Shown here piece after piece: positions 63,355-64,000 of a stretch of 64,000 nucleotides of DNA. The notes under the pieces were generated by a model. The model was not told where the DNA came from, did not search any database, and saw only the letters and a list, made by a program, of their open reading frames with translations. The DNA comes from Sphingobacterium arenae. GTDB lineage: Bacteria; Bacteroidota; Bacteroidia; Sphingobacteriales; Sphingobacteriaceae. The DNA lies in assembly GCF_014692505.1 (NCBI RefSeq), contig NZ_JACNYK010000005.1, positions 124,001 to 188,000 of the forward strand, read 5' to 3'. The translations under genes were made by a program, and so were the position numbers. The first letter of the stretch is position 1; every line of letters starts with the position of its first letter.

Positions 63355-63686
63355 CTGTACTAATATACGGAATTTTTGTGTTCTTTTTTCCCTCAAAAAA
63401 GAACCAAAAAAATCGTCGCTTCAAATCTTTAAGGAAAGGGATAGTACTAAGGGTGGGTTTCTACAACCTCAAAAATTTGTACGCGACTTTATTGGTTAAA
63501 GAAGGGATAGTACAATTGTATTGTCCCATCCTTAAACGCTAATGCCACATGTAAAATTTTGAAATATGTAGAAATTTGATAGTTGCATTATCCCTCTTTC
63601 CAAAATTTTAAAGTGGCGAGTTTTTTTGCATACTTTTTTTGAGGTAAAAAAAGTATGAGCCCTGTCACGGCTTGAGTGGCATTTTA
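63355..63686. other. Intergenic region with repeat element
   Basis: 332 bp with no gene. Almost all of it is the inverted-repeat element described separately (63380-63657); the remaining 29 bp before the ABC gene show nothing further. Confidence 0.7.
63380..63657. mobile_element. MITE-like element with ~70-bp terminal inverted repeats
   Basis: Each end begins with a hairpin: GTTCTTTTTT, CCCTC loop, AAAAAAGAAC (63380-63404) and its mirror, 12-bp arms CATACTTTTTTT with GAGGT loop (63629-63657). Inward sequences also match when one end is reversed: CAAAAAAA, then TCGTCGCTT versus CTCGCCACTT, then GGAAAGGGATAGT versus GGAAAGAGGGATAAT. A central palindrome (GGGATAGTACAATTG with its near-complement, ~63505-63528) lies between. 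No coding capacity, no target duplication found. Non-autonomous element or a REP-doublet-like repeat. Confidence 0.65.
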
Positions 63687-64000
63687 CTATTTCACTTGCC
63701 CATCCAACAAATTAATCACCCGTTTCCCATATTCCGCATTTTTTTCCGAATGAGTGACCTGTATAATGGTCATGCCCTCTTCATTGAGTTGCTTGAAAAG
63801 AGCCATGATTTCCTCGCCCTGTTTAGAATTAAGGTTGCCTGTTGGTTCGTCTGCTAGCAATAATTTAGGTGAAGCAGCCAACGCACGTGCAATACCAACA
63901 ATCTGCTGTTGCCCGCCGGATAGCTGCGCCGGAAATAAATCTTTCTTTCCTACAATTCCGAAGCGGTCCAGCATGTCACCGACGATGGCTTTTCTTTCCT
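63687..64000 (-). CDS. ABC transporter ATPase, LolD/MacB type (5' end beyond window)
   Basis: The frame is open to the right edge, so only the C-terminal ~104 residues are seen. ABC signature QLSGGQQQIVGIARAL, Walker B LLLADEPTGNLNS with the GNLNS/GNLDS form typical of LolD/MacB/FtsE-type export ATPases, and the H-loop IQVTHSEKNAEYG. The Walker A lies outside. Probably partners a MacB-like permease; neighbours are not visible. Confidence 0.88.
   Translation of the reverse strand, partial: ERKAIVGDMLDRFGIVGKKDLFPAQLSGGQQQIVGIARALAASPKLLLADEPTGNLNSKQGEEIMALFKQLNEEGMTIIQVTHSEKNAEYGKRVINLLDGQVK

Overview
The window is chromosomal DNA from a Bacteroidota bacterium, most likely family Sphingobacteriaceae (Sphingobacterium/Pedobacter-like). 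The support is SusC/SusD pairs, a hybrid two-component regulator, Bacteroidota-type promoters (TTG, about 20 nt, TAnnTTTG), bacillithiol synthesis, moderate-to-low GC, and gene neighbourhoods such as DUF177-rpmF-plsX-fabH-accB-accC. No rRNA, tRNA, CRISPR array, insertion sequence or prophage was seen.

Layout. 1-2.2 kb: end of a cytochrome c maturation operon (ccmE, ccmF cut by the window edge). 2.5-10 kb: housekeeping genes (mnmD, FKBP isomerase, DUF255 thioredoxin-fold protein, SixA-like phosphatase, sugar isomerase-like lipoprotein, frr, pyrH, bshA). 10.2-40.7 kb: a 30-kb polysaccharide utilization locus (PUL) bounded by two terminators. 40.7-45.5 kb: arfB, a small protein, a LytS/LytTR two-component pair, and a BlaI-M56 pair. 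45.5-54.4 kb: purC, cbpM-cbpA-like genes, a GntR-controlled ABC operon, an aldo/keto reductase, an M28 peptidase, rpiB and tatC. 54.4-60.1 kb: accC, accB, fabH, plsX, rpmF, DUF177, queH. 60.2-64 kb: two tandem paralogous lipoproteins of unknown function, a SirB1-type protein, a MITE-like inverted-repeat element and a truncated ABC ATPase.

The PUL looks built for heparin/heparan sulfate. It encodes a HepIII-like PL12 lyase with a secretory signal, a lipoprotein PL12-like lyase, a PL15-like (DUF4962) lyase, a GH88 unsaturated uronyl hydrolase, three adjacent S1 sulfatases whose best-guess specificities are 6-O, N and 2-O, two SusC/SusD importers, a probable surface glycan-binding protein, an MFS sugar transporter and an HTCS regulator. 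Inferred flow: the surface lyase cuts the chain, the SusCD pairs import oligosaccharides, periplasmic lyases, sulfatases and GH88 finish depolymerisation and desulfation, the MFS carrier brings sugars into the cytoplasm, and the HTCS senses an intermediate and activates the locus.

The most unusual non-coding signals are: (i) a 278-bp element with ~70-bp imperfect terminal inverted repeats at 63380-63657; (ii) three copies of a motif at an exact 21-bp period beside the LytTR regulator (41505-41557); (iii) a 27-bp sequence shared at 25 of 27 positions between the ccmE-mnmD and fabH-accB gaps, the latter also holding a tandem copy; (iv) perfect operators overlapping the blaI and ABC/GntR promoters. 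Several starts were moved downstream because a promoter -7 box overlaps the longer start or because family alignment demands it.
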